DNA of 64,000 nucleotides from positions 1-64,000 of the forward strand of contig NZ_PVTE01000019.1 of assembly GCF_003002825.1 (NCBI RefSeq), in the 5' to 3' direction. The position numbers were made by a program, and so were the translations under genes. Position 1 is the first letter of the stretch. Each line of letters opens with the position of its first letter. Positions 57,314-64,000 of the stretch are shown one piece after another. The stretch comes from Spirosoma oryzae. Its GTDB lineage: Bacteria; Bacteroidota; Bacteroidia; Cytophagales; Spirosomataceae. Under the pieces are notes generated by a model. That model saw nothing but the letters and a program-made list of their open reading frames with translations. It was not told the origin of the DNA and ran no database searches.

Positions 57314-58039
57314 TCAGCGTTTAAACGTCCACTCGCAACGCTGCACCGGCGCGTCCTGAATTGCCCGATACAACTCATCATCGGATGTAAACACGACCTG
57401 AGCAACAGCGAAGGCTTCAACGTACACGGTAAATGAATCCGTCGCGAACGGCCAGGGATCAACGTTTAACGTACTATCATCCCGTTGCGCAATGTAGTAC
57501 GGAACACCATCGGGACCAACGCTGATTTCCAGCCGCCGACCGTTCATCGGCACCAACTGCTGACATAGTATCAGCGATAGCGCATCGCACCATTGCACAA
57601 AGTCGTAGCCATACTGAGCCGCTTTCTTCGTTGCTTTGTACTGCTTACGCCACTTCTCCTGATTGTCGGCCTGCTGATTCAGGAACTCATCCAGTTCTTT
57701 GTCCGTCCCGCGTTTTTCCTCGTACAAGAATGTCGTGTGCATCGACGCCATCAGCGCGTTCCAGCGGCTTTTCTGAAGCGCCACCCCAATCAGATTACGG
57801 CATTGCTCAGCGGAATACGCCAGAATCTTGAAATCCAGCGGTGTACCGGCAGCCGTCAGGTGGTTTTGTCCGTCCCAGGCAGGTTGGCCGTCGTCGTGCT
57901 CGGTTAGCGCAATCAGCGTTTCAGGCCAGAAGTCAGGGCGCTTCGATTCGCTCCACTGCAACGCCAGACTAAACGCCAGTAGTCCATGTGCGGGTTGATT
58001 GATAATCAGCCAACCGGTATCACTCTGTTTGACAATCAT
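57314..58039 (-). CDS. DUF3891 family protein
   Basis: Start at 58039 (MIVKQSDTGWLIINQPAH) gives 241 residues. Signature elements are HGLLAFSLALQW, LIALTEHDDGQPAWDGQNHL with the conserved EHDDG, and FVQWCDALSLILCQQ. The histidine and aspartates suggest an HD-like or metal site. Function unknown; found across bacteria. Confidence 0.85.
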   Translation of the reverse strand: MIVKQSDTGWLIINQPAHGLLAFSLALQWSESKRPDFWPETLIALTEHDDGQPAWDGQNHLTAAGTPLDFKILAYSAEQCRNLIGVALQKSRWNALMASMHTTFLYEEKRGTDKELDEFLNQQADNQEKWRKQYKATKKAAQYGYDFVQWCDALSLILCQQLVPMNGRRLEISVGPDGVPYYIAQRDDSTLNVDPWPFATDSFTVYVEAFAVAQVVFTSDDELYRAIQDAPVQRCEWTFKR

Positions 58040-58059
58040 ATAGGGGTCTATAAACGAAT

Positions 58060-58091
58060 AAGGCAGGAGCCACCTGCGCAACTCCTGCCTT
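58060..58091 (-). terminator. Terminator of the PNPOx-like gene
   Basis: AAGGCAGGAG and CTCCTGCCTT arms around a 12-base loop, between the minus-strand PNPOx-like gene and DUF3891 start; minus strand continues TATTCG with no long U run. Confidence 0.6.
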
Positions 58092-58109
58092 ACTCTTCAT
58101 TGGGGGTAC

Positions 58110-58613
58110 TTAGTTATATACTTTTTCGTTTTCGCCCATCTTCGGGGGTGTCCCGGTGATGGCACCGGTAACCATCTGGAACAACCGGACGATGCGGCTT
58201 GAGTTAGCGTCCCAGTACTCGGCCATTTCGGTAGTCACTTTCAGCAGCACCAGTTCGGGATCTTCCTTCCCCGCCGGAAACCAAGGTTTTGCTTCCTCGG
58301 TCCAATACTCCTCGATTTTTGCCCGGTCATCGACTTCCGATGCCGTACCCGATACAGATACGTAGGTCGAATTGTCGGTGTCAGCGAATGCGATATTCAC
58401 ACGGCTGTCGTTTTCCTCAATCTGATCGACTTTGGGCGATGACTTCTTAGTGAAAAACCATAACGACCCATCGGCGCTCGCGTGAATCAGGGCCATTGGG
58501 CGACTAACCAGGTTTTGCTGTTCGTCGACAGTGGTCATCATGGCAACGTGAATATCCTTGATGAGATCGAGAACTTTCTCAATTGATTTTGGGTCTTGTG
58601 CAATCGTGCTCAT
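58110..58613 (-). CDS. PNPOx-like general stress protein
   Basis: Start at 58613 (MSTIAQDPKSIEKVLDLI), 167 residues. The split-barrel flavin fold shows VAMMTTVDEQQNLVSRPMAL, SLWFFTKKSSPKVDQIEE, VNIAFADTDNSTYVSVSG and a C-terminal EEYWTEEAKPWFPAGKEDPE typical of the general stress protein 26 group. Such proteins bind FMN or related flavins; enzymatic role undefined. Confidence 0.88.
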   Translation of the reverse strand: MSTIAQDPKSIEKVLDLIKDIHVAMMTTVDEQQNLVSRPMALIHASADGSLWFFTKKSSPKVDQIEENDSRVNIAFADTDNSTYVSVSGTASEVDDRAKIEEYWTEEAKPWFPAGKEDPELVLLKVTTEMAEYWDANSSRIVRLFQMVTGAITGTPPKMGENEKVYN

Positions 58614-58672
58614 AACGTGTAGTATCAACTTGGTGTATTCAACAAAACAGGCGAGAAGCGGTCTTGTTTGGC

Positions 58673-59080
58673 TTACGCCCGATAAATGCTGGCGGGTAGT
58701 GTTATTCCGTAACAAACGGTCGCTGTCGGGTAGCTGATCGAATGACTACTAACCCAGGGCTGCGCTGCAATTTCGCTGCAACACCGTTTGGCTTTCAGGC
58801 AGCAATCAGACAGCCGGTGCGCGTAGTCACTTGTATCATCCGTCAAGTGGCGGATTAGTTGGTCGCATGCTTCCACGCACTGTAAAGCAATCGCCTTTGT
58901 TTTTTCTGATTTGCTGCGCCAAAGCATCGACGTTTGCCGACACAAGTCGGCGCAATCCAAACTGAGTATGATTAGTTCGCTGCGATGGTCAACATCCCGA
59001 CAATGCTCGTAAGCGACTGTACGACACTCACTGGCACAGGCAGTTAACGCCTTGTCGCATGTCAACTGCGCGTTTGCCAT
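58673..59080 (-). CDS. Cysteine-rich DUF326/Csp-like protein
   Basis: At least 14 cysteines in 135 residues, spaced along helices: LTCDKALTACASECRT, YEHCRDVDHR, LDCADLCRQTSMLW, CVEACDQLI and CCLKAKRCCSEIA. This is the DUF326 pattern of four-helix bundles, of which the Csp copper-storage proteins are studied examples. Copper storage or detoxification is likely. The C-terminal 30 residues are extra. Its ATG overlaps the TGA of the upstream small gene. Confidence 0.82.
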   Translation of the reverse strand: MANAQLTCDKALTACASECRTVAYEHCRDVDHRSELIILSLDCADLCRQTSMLWRSKSEKTKAIALQCVEACDQLIRHLTDDTSDYAHRLSDCCLKAKRCCSEIAAQPWVSSHSISYPTATVCYGITLPASIYRA

Positions 59081-59298
59081 CAGAACGTACGTTGGGAATG
59101 AGAAGAGACGAACACGCGTTCATTTCGTTGTGCATGCTCGCGCGCCCAGCGCCGGGCTTCCGATACGCTGTGCTGAATTATCTCGTTTTTATCTGTGTAC
59201 CCCTGCCCAATCAGTTGGTTGGCAAGTTCTATTGCCTTTGCCCGCGTCGTTGCATTAAGCGATCGCATAGCAGCCGGGAAGTGAGTTGGGGTCCACAT
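59080..59298 (-). CDS. Hypothetical small helical protein (72 aa)
   Basis: Contains TRAKAIELANQLIGQGYTDK followed by IIQHSVSEARRWAREHAQ, a pattern of uncharacterised small stress-associated proteins (RAxEIANxLLxxGYxxxxAIxxAxxxAxxW). The TGATG junction with the cysteine-rich gene supports coexpression. First gene of this small operon. Function unknown. Confidence 0.65.
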   Translation of the reverse strand: MWTPTHFPAAMRSLNATTRAKAIELANQLIGQGYTDKNEIIQHSVSEARRWAREHAQRNERVFVSSHSQRTF

Positions 59299-59513
59299 AA
59301 TCGTACTTATACTTTGTTTGACCTATCGTGTTCGATTTTTGTGCCACATAGTAGCTAGGTAGCAAGTCACTACTCATATGCGGTAGCAACCACCTATAAA
59401 TCAATACATTGTCAATAAATACAGCGCAAATTAAATTATTTGCTTAATACATTTTTCGTAAATCAACGGAACCAGTGTGTAAGAAAATACTCACTCAGCA
59501 AGGAATTTTTCCA

Positions 59514-59548
59514 CAAAAAAAGAGTCAGCCTTGTAGACTGACTCTTCT
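59514..59548 (-). terminator. Terminator of the REC-PAS-kinase gene
   Basis: AGAGTCAG..CTGACTCT stem followed on the minus strand by TTTTTTT. Confidence 0.9.
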
Positions 59549-59564
59549 TGTGACGCGATCCGGT

Positions 59565-61040
59565 CTACTTGGGAAATGAAAGCCGGAAAGTTGTTCCCCG
59601 CCCTACTTCACTTTCCACCTCGATCGATCCTTTGTGACTCCCGACTATATTCTGCGTTGCTGTCAGTCCAAGCCCCATACCGCCTGATTTGCCGGTAAAA
59701 AACGGGTCGAACAGCCGTTGCCGAACCGTAGGACTGATTCCCCCACCATTGTCGGTAATCTGCACGTATACTTTGTCAGCCGAACAATCCGTCCGCACCT
59801 GCAACACGCCTTTGCCTTCTTCCATAGCTTCGACAGCGTTAACCAGCAGGTTGAGGATAGCCGTCTTGATCTGCTCCCGGTCGATCAGCGTTTGGCAATC
59901 GCCGGCTACGTAATCCGTCTCAAGCCGCATCCGTTTCAGCTTGATACGGTCGTTGACCATCATTACTGTCGAGCGAACGACTTCATTGAAATCCTGCCGA
60001 CGACGCTCCGGTTCGCGCGGTTTCGATGAATTGAGCATCTCCGTAATCAGTTGCCCTATCCGGTCGACGTTGCGACCGATGATATCGGTAAACATGGTTA
60101 CGTATTCATTATCTACTTCCAGCTCGTCTTTAAGCTGTTCGAGCGCCAGACTCAGGTTCGTCAGGGGATTGCGTACTTCGTGCGCGATGCTTCGGGCAAT
60201 TTTACCCGTCATGCTCAGTTTCTCGGCCAGGATCAGGTCCTGCTGCGCCTTTTTCTGTTCGGTGATGTCGCGTACAATTCCCTGAAACCACTCGGGTTGC
60301 CCCCGGCTATCGTCCACGGCCCAGATCGACAACTGACAGATTCGTTTTCGCCCTTCCCGTGTCAGCAGAATGGCTTCGAAATCCTTAATCTGTCCGTGTT
60401 CGCGCACGTTAAAGCGCAGTTCACGCAGGCAGTTCAGATCGGCAAACAGACGGGCCGGGTTCATACCGCACAGCTGTTCCCGTGTGTACCCCAACAGCCG
60501 CTCGACGGATGAATTGGCATCCTGAAACCGAAGGTCATGATCGATTACAAAAATGGCGTCGATCGACCGTTCGAAGAGCGAGCGGTATTTGTTTTCCTTA
60601 TCGGCAACTTCCGACAGTACGCTGGCCTGTCGGAGTGCGTACCGGATGCTGCGGCCCAGCAACTGCGCGTCGATGCGACCTTTCACCAGGTAATCAGCCG
60701 CCCCCATTTCCAGCGCCGACTGATCGACCGTAAGATCGTCCTGACCAGTCAGCAGAATCATGGGTGCCCGGCACCCCATCTGTGTTGCTTCCTGAATCAG
60801 ATTAATGCCGGTATGCGGCCCCAGGCGGTAATCGACCAGGTAAACGTCGTGTTTACCTGTCATAATCATGTCGATAGCCCGTTCATAACTATCGACCCAG
60901 TCGAGTCGGATGTTGGCATTCTCACGCGACGATACCAGCGCCCGCGTAAGCATGTAATCGTCTTCGTCGTCTTCGACCAGCAGTACGTTAATCTTGTTTT
61001 GTTTTACCGGCGCATCAAGCAGCGAATCGTTACTCATCAT
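59565..61040 (-). CDS. REC-PAS histidine kinase
   Basis: A 491-residue soluble kinase. Residues 18-130 are a receiver (LLVEDDEDDYMLTRAL; YLVDYRLGPHTG; GAADYLVKGRID). Residues 150-270 are a PAS domain (RYRSLFERSIDAIFVID; GYTREQLCGMNP; WFQGIVRDITEQ). The kinase core follows: ARSIAHEVRNPLTNLSLALE, LLVNAVEAMEEGKG, and GMGLGLTATQNIVGSHKG. With no membrane span it senses a cytoplasmic signal. It follows a single-domain regulator by 30 bases. Confidence 0.93.
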   Translation of the reverse strand: MMSNDSLLDAPVKQNKINVLLVEDDEDDYMLTRALVSSRENANIRLDWVDSYERAIDMIMTGKHDVYLVDYRLGPHTGINLIQEATQMGCRAPMILLTGQDDLTVDQSALEMGAADYLVKGRIDAQLLGRSIRYALRQASVLSEVADKENKYRSLFERSIDAIFVIDHDLRFQDANSSVERLLGYTREQLCGMNPARLFADLNCLRELRFNVREHGQIKDFEAILLTREGRKRICQLSIWAVDDSRGQPEWFQGIVRDITEQKKAQQDLILAEKLSMTGKIARSIAHEVRNPLTNLSLALEQLKDELEVDNEYVTMFTDIIGRNVDRIGQLITEMLNSSKPREPERRRQDFNEVVRSTVMMVNDRIKLKRMRLETDYVAGDCQTLIDREQIKTAILNLLVNAVEAMEEGKGVLQVRTDCSADKVYVQITDNGGGISPTVRQRLFDPFFTGKSGGMGLGLTATQNIVGSHKGSIEVESEVGRGTTFRLSFPK

Positions 61041-61070
61041 AGGATAATAGCAATCAGGTCAGATCCTGCG

Positions 61071-61505
61071 CTAAGGCAGTTTTACAATATCCATCCAGTA
61101 CATTTTCAGCGCCCCGATCATTTCGACTAGCTTACTGAAATGAAACGGCTTCGTAACAAACGAATTTACGCCCAGATTGTACGATTTAACCACGTCCTCA
61201 TCGGCCGTCGACGTCGTCATAACGATCACTGGCAACCGTCGCAGCGATAAATCATCCTTAATCTCTTTCAAAGCCTGAAAGCCGTTCTTTCTGGGCATAT
61301 TCAGATCAAGGATGAGCAAGCTGGGCCAGGGCGCATTGTCTTCTGTGTAATTACCCCGCCGGTAGAGGTAATTCATCAATTCTTCCCCGTCATCGACAAA
61401 GTGGATGCTCTGCGAATAGCCGCATTTACGCATCGCCTGTTCGAGAAACATGCGATCGTCCTGGTCGTCGTCGGCAATCAGAATTGTTGTCACTTTACGG
61501 TCCAT
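61071..61505 (-). CDS. Single-domain response regulator (Rcp1-like)
   Basis: CheY-like protein of 144 residues: TTILIADDDQDDRMFLEQA, phospho-site LLILDLNMPRKNG, and PVIVMTTSTADEDVVKS then SFVTKPFHF. The DDQDDRMF and PRKNGFQAL features are those of phytochrome-associated Rcp1-type regulators. It has no output domain and likely relays phosphate to or from the REC-PAS kinase encoded next. Confidence 0.92.
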   Translation of the reverse strand: MDRKVTTILIADDDQDDRMFLEQAMRKCGYSQSIHFVDDGEELMNYLYRRGNYTEDNAPWPSLLILDLNMPRKNGFQALKEIKDDLSLRRLPVIVMTTSTADEDVVKSYNLGVNSFVTKPFHFSKLVEMIGALKMYWMDIVKLP

Positions 61506-61986
61506 AAACTTCAGCTAAGTATTGCTACGGGCGTGGTGGCTGTGCACAATTGATAAACGGTGCTAAGCATCCATTTCCACCTCAGATGCGCGATCGCGTG
61601 GCAACGATGGATGCGATTCCGCAACCAATCCTGTTTCAAAAATAACGGGAATACACCGGACTATCGCAAGTGCTACCTATTAATTCCAGTTAAGCGTACA
61701 GATGAATTCGAATTGCTCCCCCATCGAAGTGTTTCGTTGATTCCAGCGGCACAAACGAAAGCTATTCAAGCACGCCCATTTTTCGTTTTACTGACTGTGT
61801 TGTTCCCCAAGTTGTGGAGCTGAATCCGCAGTATAAAAGAGAAGCTACAATTCTACTTTTTCTGACACTGAATTGATTTACAGGTCATCAGCTCTGGCAA
61901 AACCAGTTCCGCTTACTATGGCATGATATTACGAACACTGAGCGAATTGTAGAAACGTGTTTTCTATGCATCAATTCACTAATACT
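61506..61986. other. Long intergenic region
   Basis: About 480 bases between divergent genes. A plus-strand frame 61560-61823 (87 codons) is open but its composition (many Arg, Cys, Pro and Trp) looks non-coding. The right half turns AT-rich and should hold the promoter of the PorT-like gene; TACTTTTT near 61853 is a near match to the -7 box. No hairpin of note. Confidence 0.5.
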
Positions 61987-62628
61987 ATGAAATTTTCAGC
62001 TAAACTGATCGCTACAACGCTGTTTACCGCAGGCACCCTTTTCTTCACTAATTCACAGGTTGCCGCACAGAGTACAGCTCGCATTGGTTTGAAAGGTGGT
62101 TTAAACGCCAGTTCACTATTTTATGATAATCAGGGAGTAACCAATAAGAACGAACGAATCGGCTTTAACCTCGGTGTATTTGCTCAGGCACCACTGGGCG
62201 AATTTCTAGCCATTCAGCCTGAATTATTGTACACAACGAAAGGCGCATCTGCCGATTACAACGTGCTTGGTCTCAATGGTCGCAACACGTTTAGACTCAA
62301 CTACGCCGAGTTGCCCGTACTGCTGACGTTTAAACTAGGGCAAGCCGTTGAGTTACAAGCGGGTCCATATGCCGCCTACCTGGTCAATTCGAACGTGAAT
62401 TCGAATGGTTCGTTTGGAACAGGAACAGCTGCCATCAACGCGGATAACTTCAATCGGTTTGACTACGGTCTTGCCGGTGGTATAAACTTCTATTTCGGCA
62501 AAGCATTCATTGGTGCCCGCTACGGGCAGGGCCTGCAAAAAATCGCAAACAGTGGTGCGGCATCTACCCTGCTTGGCAATGCTAAAAACTCGGTGGGTAT
62601 GTTATCCGTTGGCTTCAGCATCAACTAG
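61987..62628 (+). CDS. PorT-family outer membrane beta-barrel protein
   Basis: Start at 61987 (MKFSAKLIATTLFTAGTLFF) with signal cleaved near QVAAQ. The mature protein has RIGLKGGLNASSLFYD, GFNLGVFAQAPLGEFLAIQP, LLYTTKGASADY and repeated glycine-aromatic strands ending MLSVGFSIN, an outer-membrane barrel with C-terminal strand. Members of this family have diverse, mostly unknown roles. Confidence 0.85.
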   Translation: MKFSAKLIATTLFTAGTLFFTNSQVAAQSTARIGLKGGLNASSLFYDNQGVTNKNERIGFNLGVFAQAPLGEFLAIQPELLYTTKGASADYNVLGLNGRNTFRLNYAELPVLLTFKLGQAVELQAGPYAAYLVNSNVNSNGSFGTGTAAINADNFNRFDYGLAGGINFYFGKAFIGARYGQGLQKIANSGAASTLLGNAKNSVGMLSVGFSIN

Positions 62629-62635
62629 TCAGACT

Positions 62636-62690
62636 GACCCCATAACGCACAAGGCCCGGCGATGAACCGGGCCTTGTGCGTTATGGGGTC
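62636..62690. terminator. Very strong bidirectional terminator
   Basis: Perfect 24-base arms beginning GACCCCATAACGCACAAGG around a seven-base loop, between convergent genes. Confidence 0.88.
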
Positions 62691-62699
62691 GATTGTATG

Positions 62700-64000
62700 C
62701 TACAGATGAATATCGTACGCTTTGAGTTTGTTGTACAGCGTTTTCCGATCAATGTTCAACACTTCAGCGGCCTTCGTTTTGTTGTAGCCTGTTTTTTCCA
62801 GAACACGCAGGATAGCGGCCCGTTCGGCATTCTCCGACACGGATTTCAGGTTAGCGCCGGCCTGTCCGTTTGCCGGCGCACCGGTCCGAAGCGGCTCAGC
62901 ACTGATCTGCGCACTGGGCACGGCATCCTCAACCGTAAGGTACTGCGGGGACACAATTTCCCGGGGCAGCACGTCCATTTCGATCATGTCTCCCTGCGTC
63001 AGCAGCACTGATCGCTTGATCACGTTCTGAAGTTCTCGCAGGTTGCCATGCCAGTAGTAGTCTTTCAATTTCTCCCGAGCCCCCTCGTCGAAACCAGCAA
63101 TCTGTTTTTCCAGTTGCCGGTTAGCCAGTTCGAGAAAATGATCGGCAAAGATCATGATATCGGCCTTCCGGTCGCGCAGCGGTGACAGGTGAATCTCAAA
63201 CTCATCGATCCGGTGGTAAATATCCTCCCGGAAGCGGCCCTGCCGGACCGCATCGCGCAGGTCTTCGTTGGTAGCAGCAATAATCCTGACGTCGACAGCG
63301 ATATCTTGGTTCGAACCGATCCGGCGGATCTTTCGCTCCTGTAATACGCGCAGCAGTTTGATCTGATTGTCGTACGACAGGTTGCCGATTTCGTCCAGAA
63401 ACAGCGTTCCTCCGTTTGCGTATTCGAAGCTACCGGCTTTGTCGGACATTGCTCCGGTAAAGGCCCCCTTCACGTGTCCGAACAGCTCGCTGCCCGCCAG
63501 GTCTTTACTCAACGCACCACAGTCGATGGCGACAAATGGTTTATCAGCCCGCTTGCTGCGCAGGTGGATGGCGTTGGCAACGAATTCTTTACCGGTTCCT
63601 GTCTCACCCGTAATGATGACCGACATATCGGTCGGGGCAATCAGATCAATGTGTTTTTGCAGTTGGTCGGCTACGCGGCTTTTTCCGAAGATAAACCGCT
63701 TTCCATCCGAGGTGGTGGCAACTTTGCCCGTAGCTGGCTTTGTCGCAGTAGGTCGCGCGGTAGCGGGTCCCTCCGTCGTTTGCTGCTTGAGGGTTTTGGC
63801 ACGCCGTTCCAGGGCGCTTTTTATTGTCAGCAGGATTTCGTCTGGATAGAGCGGTTTGGTTACGTAATCATACGCGCCATGCTTCACACTCTGTACGGCA
63901 ATACGAACGTCTGAATAGCCCGTTATGATGATAACGGCCGTGGCCGGATTCAGCACCTTTATTCGACGAAGCATTTCCAGCCCGTCGATATCAGGCAGCT
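62700..64000 (-). CDS. NtrC-family sigma-54 response regulator, cut by window edge
   Basis: The frame continues past 64000 into a receiver domain (visible part LPDIDGLEMLRRIK, TGYSDVRIAVQSVKHGAYDY, VTKPLYPDEIL). The AAA+ domain has Walker A GETGTGKE, the sigma-54 loop GAFTGA, Walker B GTLFLDEIG and sensor GNLRELQNVIKRSVLL. A Fis-type HTH ends the protein (YNKTKAAEVLNIDRKTLYNK). It activates sigma-54 promoters on phosphorylation. The cognate kinase is not in the window. Confidence 0.94.
   Translation of the reverse strand, partial: LPDIDGLEMLRRIKVLNPATAVIIITGYSDVRIAVQSVKHGAYDYVTKPLYPDEILLTIKSALERRAKTLKQQTTEGPATARPTATKPATGKVATTSDGKRFIFGKSRVADQLQKHIDLIAPTDMSVIITGETGTGKEFVANAIHLRSKRADKPFVAIDCGALSKDLAGSELFGHVKGAFTGAMSDKAGSFEYANGGTLFLDEIGNLSYDNQIKLLRVLQERKIRRIGSNQDIAVDVRIIAATNEDLRDAVRQGRFREDIYHRIDEFEIHLSPLRDRKADIMIFADHFLELANRQLEKQIAGFDEGAREKLKDYYWHGNLRELQNVIKRSVLLTQGDMIEMDVLPREIVSPQYLTVEDAVPSAQISAEPLRTGAPANGQAGANLKSVSENAERAAILRVLEKTGYNKTKAAEVLNIDRKTLYNKLKAYDIHL

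Noticed and set aside
61560-61823. Plus-strand 87-codon frame in the long intergenic region
   Set aside because: Unusual composition, no conserved motif and no ribosome or promoter context; treated as non-coding.

Overview
The window is chromosomal DNA of a member of the Bacteroidota, most likely a Cytophagales bacterium close to Spirosoma. This is inferred from the gene families (PorT-type outer membrane protein, DUF6807/PmoA, DUF1573, LytS/LytTR pairs, TumA-TumE, DUF2383) and from repeated TAnnTTTG promoter boxes just upstream of start codons. It splits sharply into two parts at about 14.9 kb.

Positions 1-14,884 are a mobile, phage-like block. More than thirty short genes lie on the minus strand, nearly all overlapping by a few bases, so the block reads as one operon that starts near 14,700 and runs off the left edge. 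In transcription order it holds: an HNH/AP2 endonuclease; a tandem array of thirteen diverged paralogous genes of 70-91 codons (10,560-13,850) interrupted by one unrelated gene; a SLOG-fold molybdenum-carrier-like protein; a glucosaminidase whose frame can continue through an A_AAA_AAC slippery site into a second frame; several tiny membrane proteins; a family A DNA polymerase with proofreading domain but no 5' nuclease; a macro-domain protein; and a MazG-like pyrophosphohydrolase. The block lies on the 3' side of a tRNA-Arg(TCT) gene (14,885-14,958), the usual place for a tRNA-targeted insertion. No integrase, portal, terminase or capsid gene is in view; they may lie left of the window.

Positions 15,000-64,000 are ordinary host chromosome. 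Recognisable loci are an M28 peptidase, pyrF, an RmlC-type epimerase, a DJ-1/PfpI protein lacking its nucleophilic cysteine, DUF6807, aat, and proB-proA with a TumA-TumE toxin-antitoxin pair between them. They continue with a RelE-type pair, a divergent GH13-like enzyme, an FAD-dependent reductase, lrp/ald, a LytS/LytTR pair, a phosphatase, a hotdog thioesterase and menF with a decayed MNT-HEPN pair between them. The right third holds a GH130 enzyme, an S9 peptidase, an OmpR-type two-component pair, a TolB-like protein, a lipase-like lipoprotein, an OmpA lipoprotein, DUF2383, glgX, DUF3891, a PNPOx-like protein, a cysteine-rich DUF326-like protein, a REC-PAS-kinase with partner regulator, a PorT-like barrel and a sigma-54 activator cut by the right edge.

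Host intergenic regions hold strong palindromic terminators and at least three members of a large palindromic repeat family with TGTAGC...GCTACA ends. The strongest candidate for something undescribed is the thirteen-copy array, in which nearly every gene overlaps the next in the same reading-frame relation. The candidate programmed frameshift in the glucosaminidase is second.
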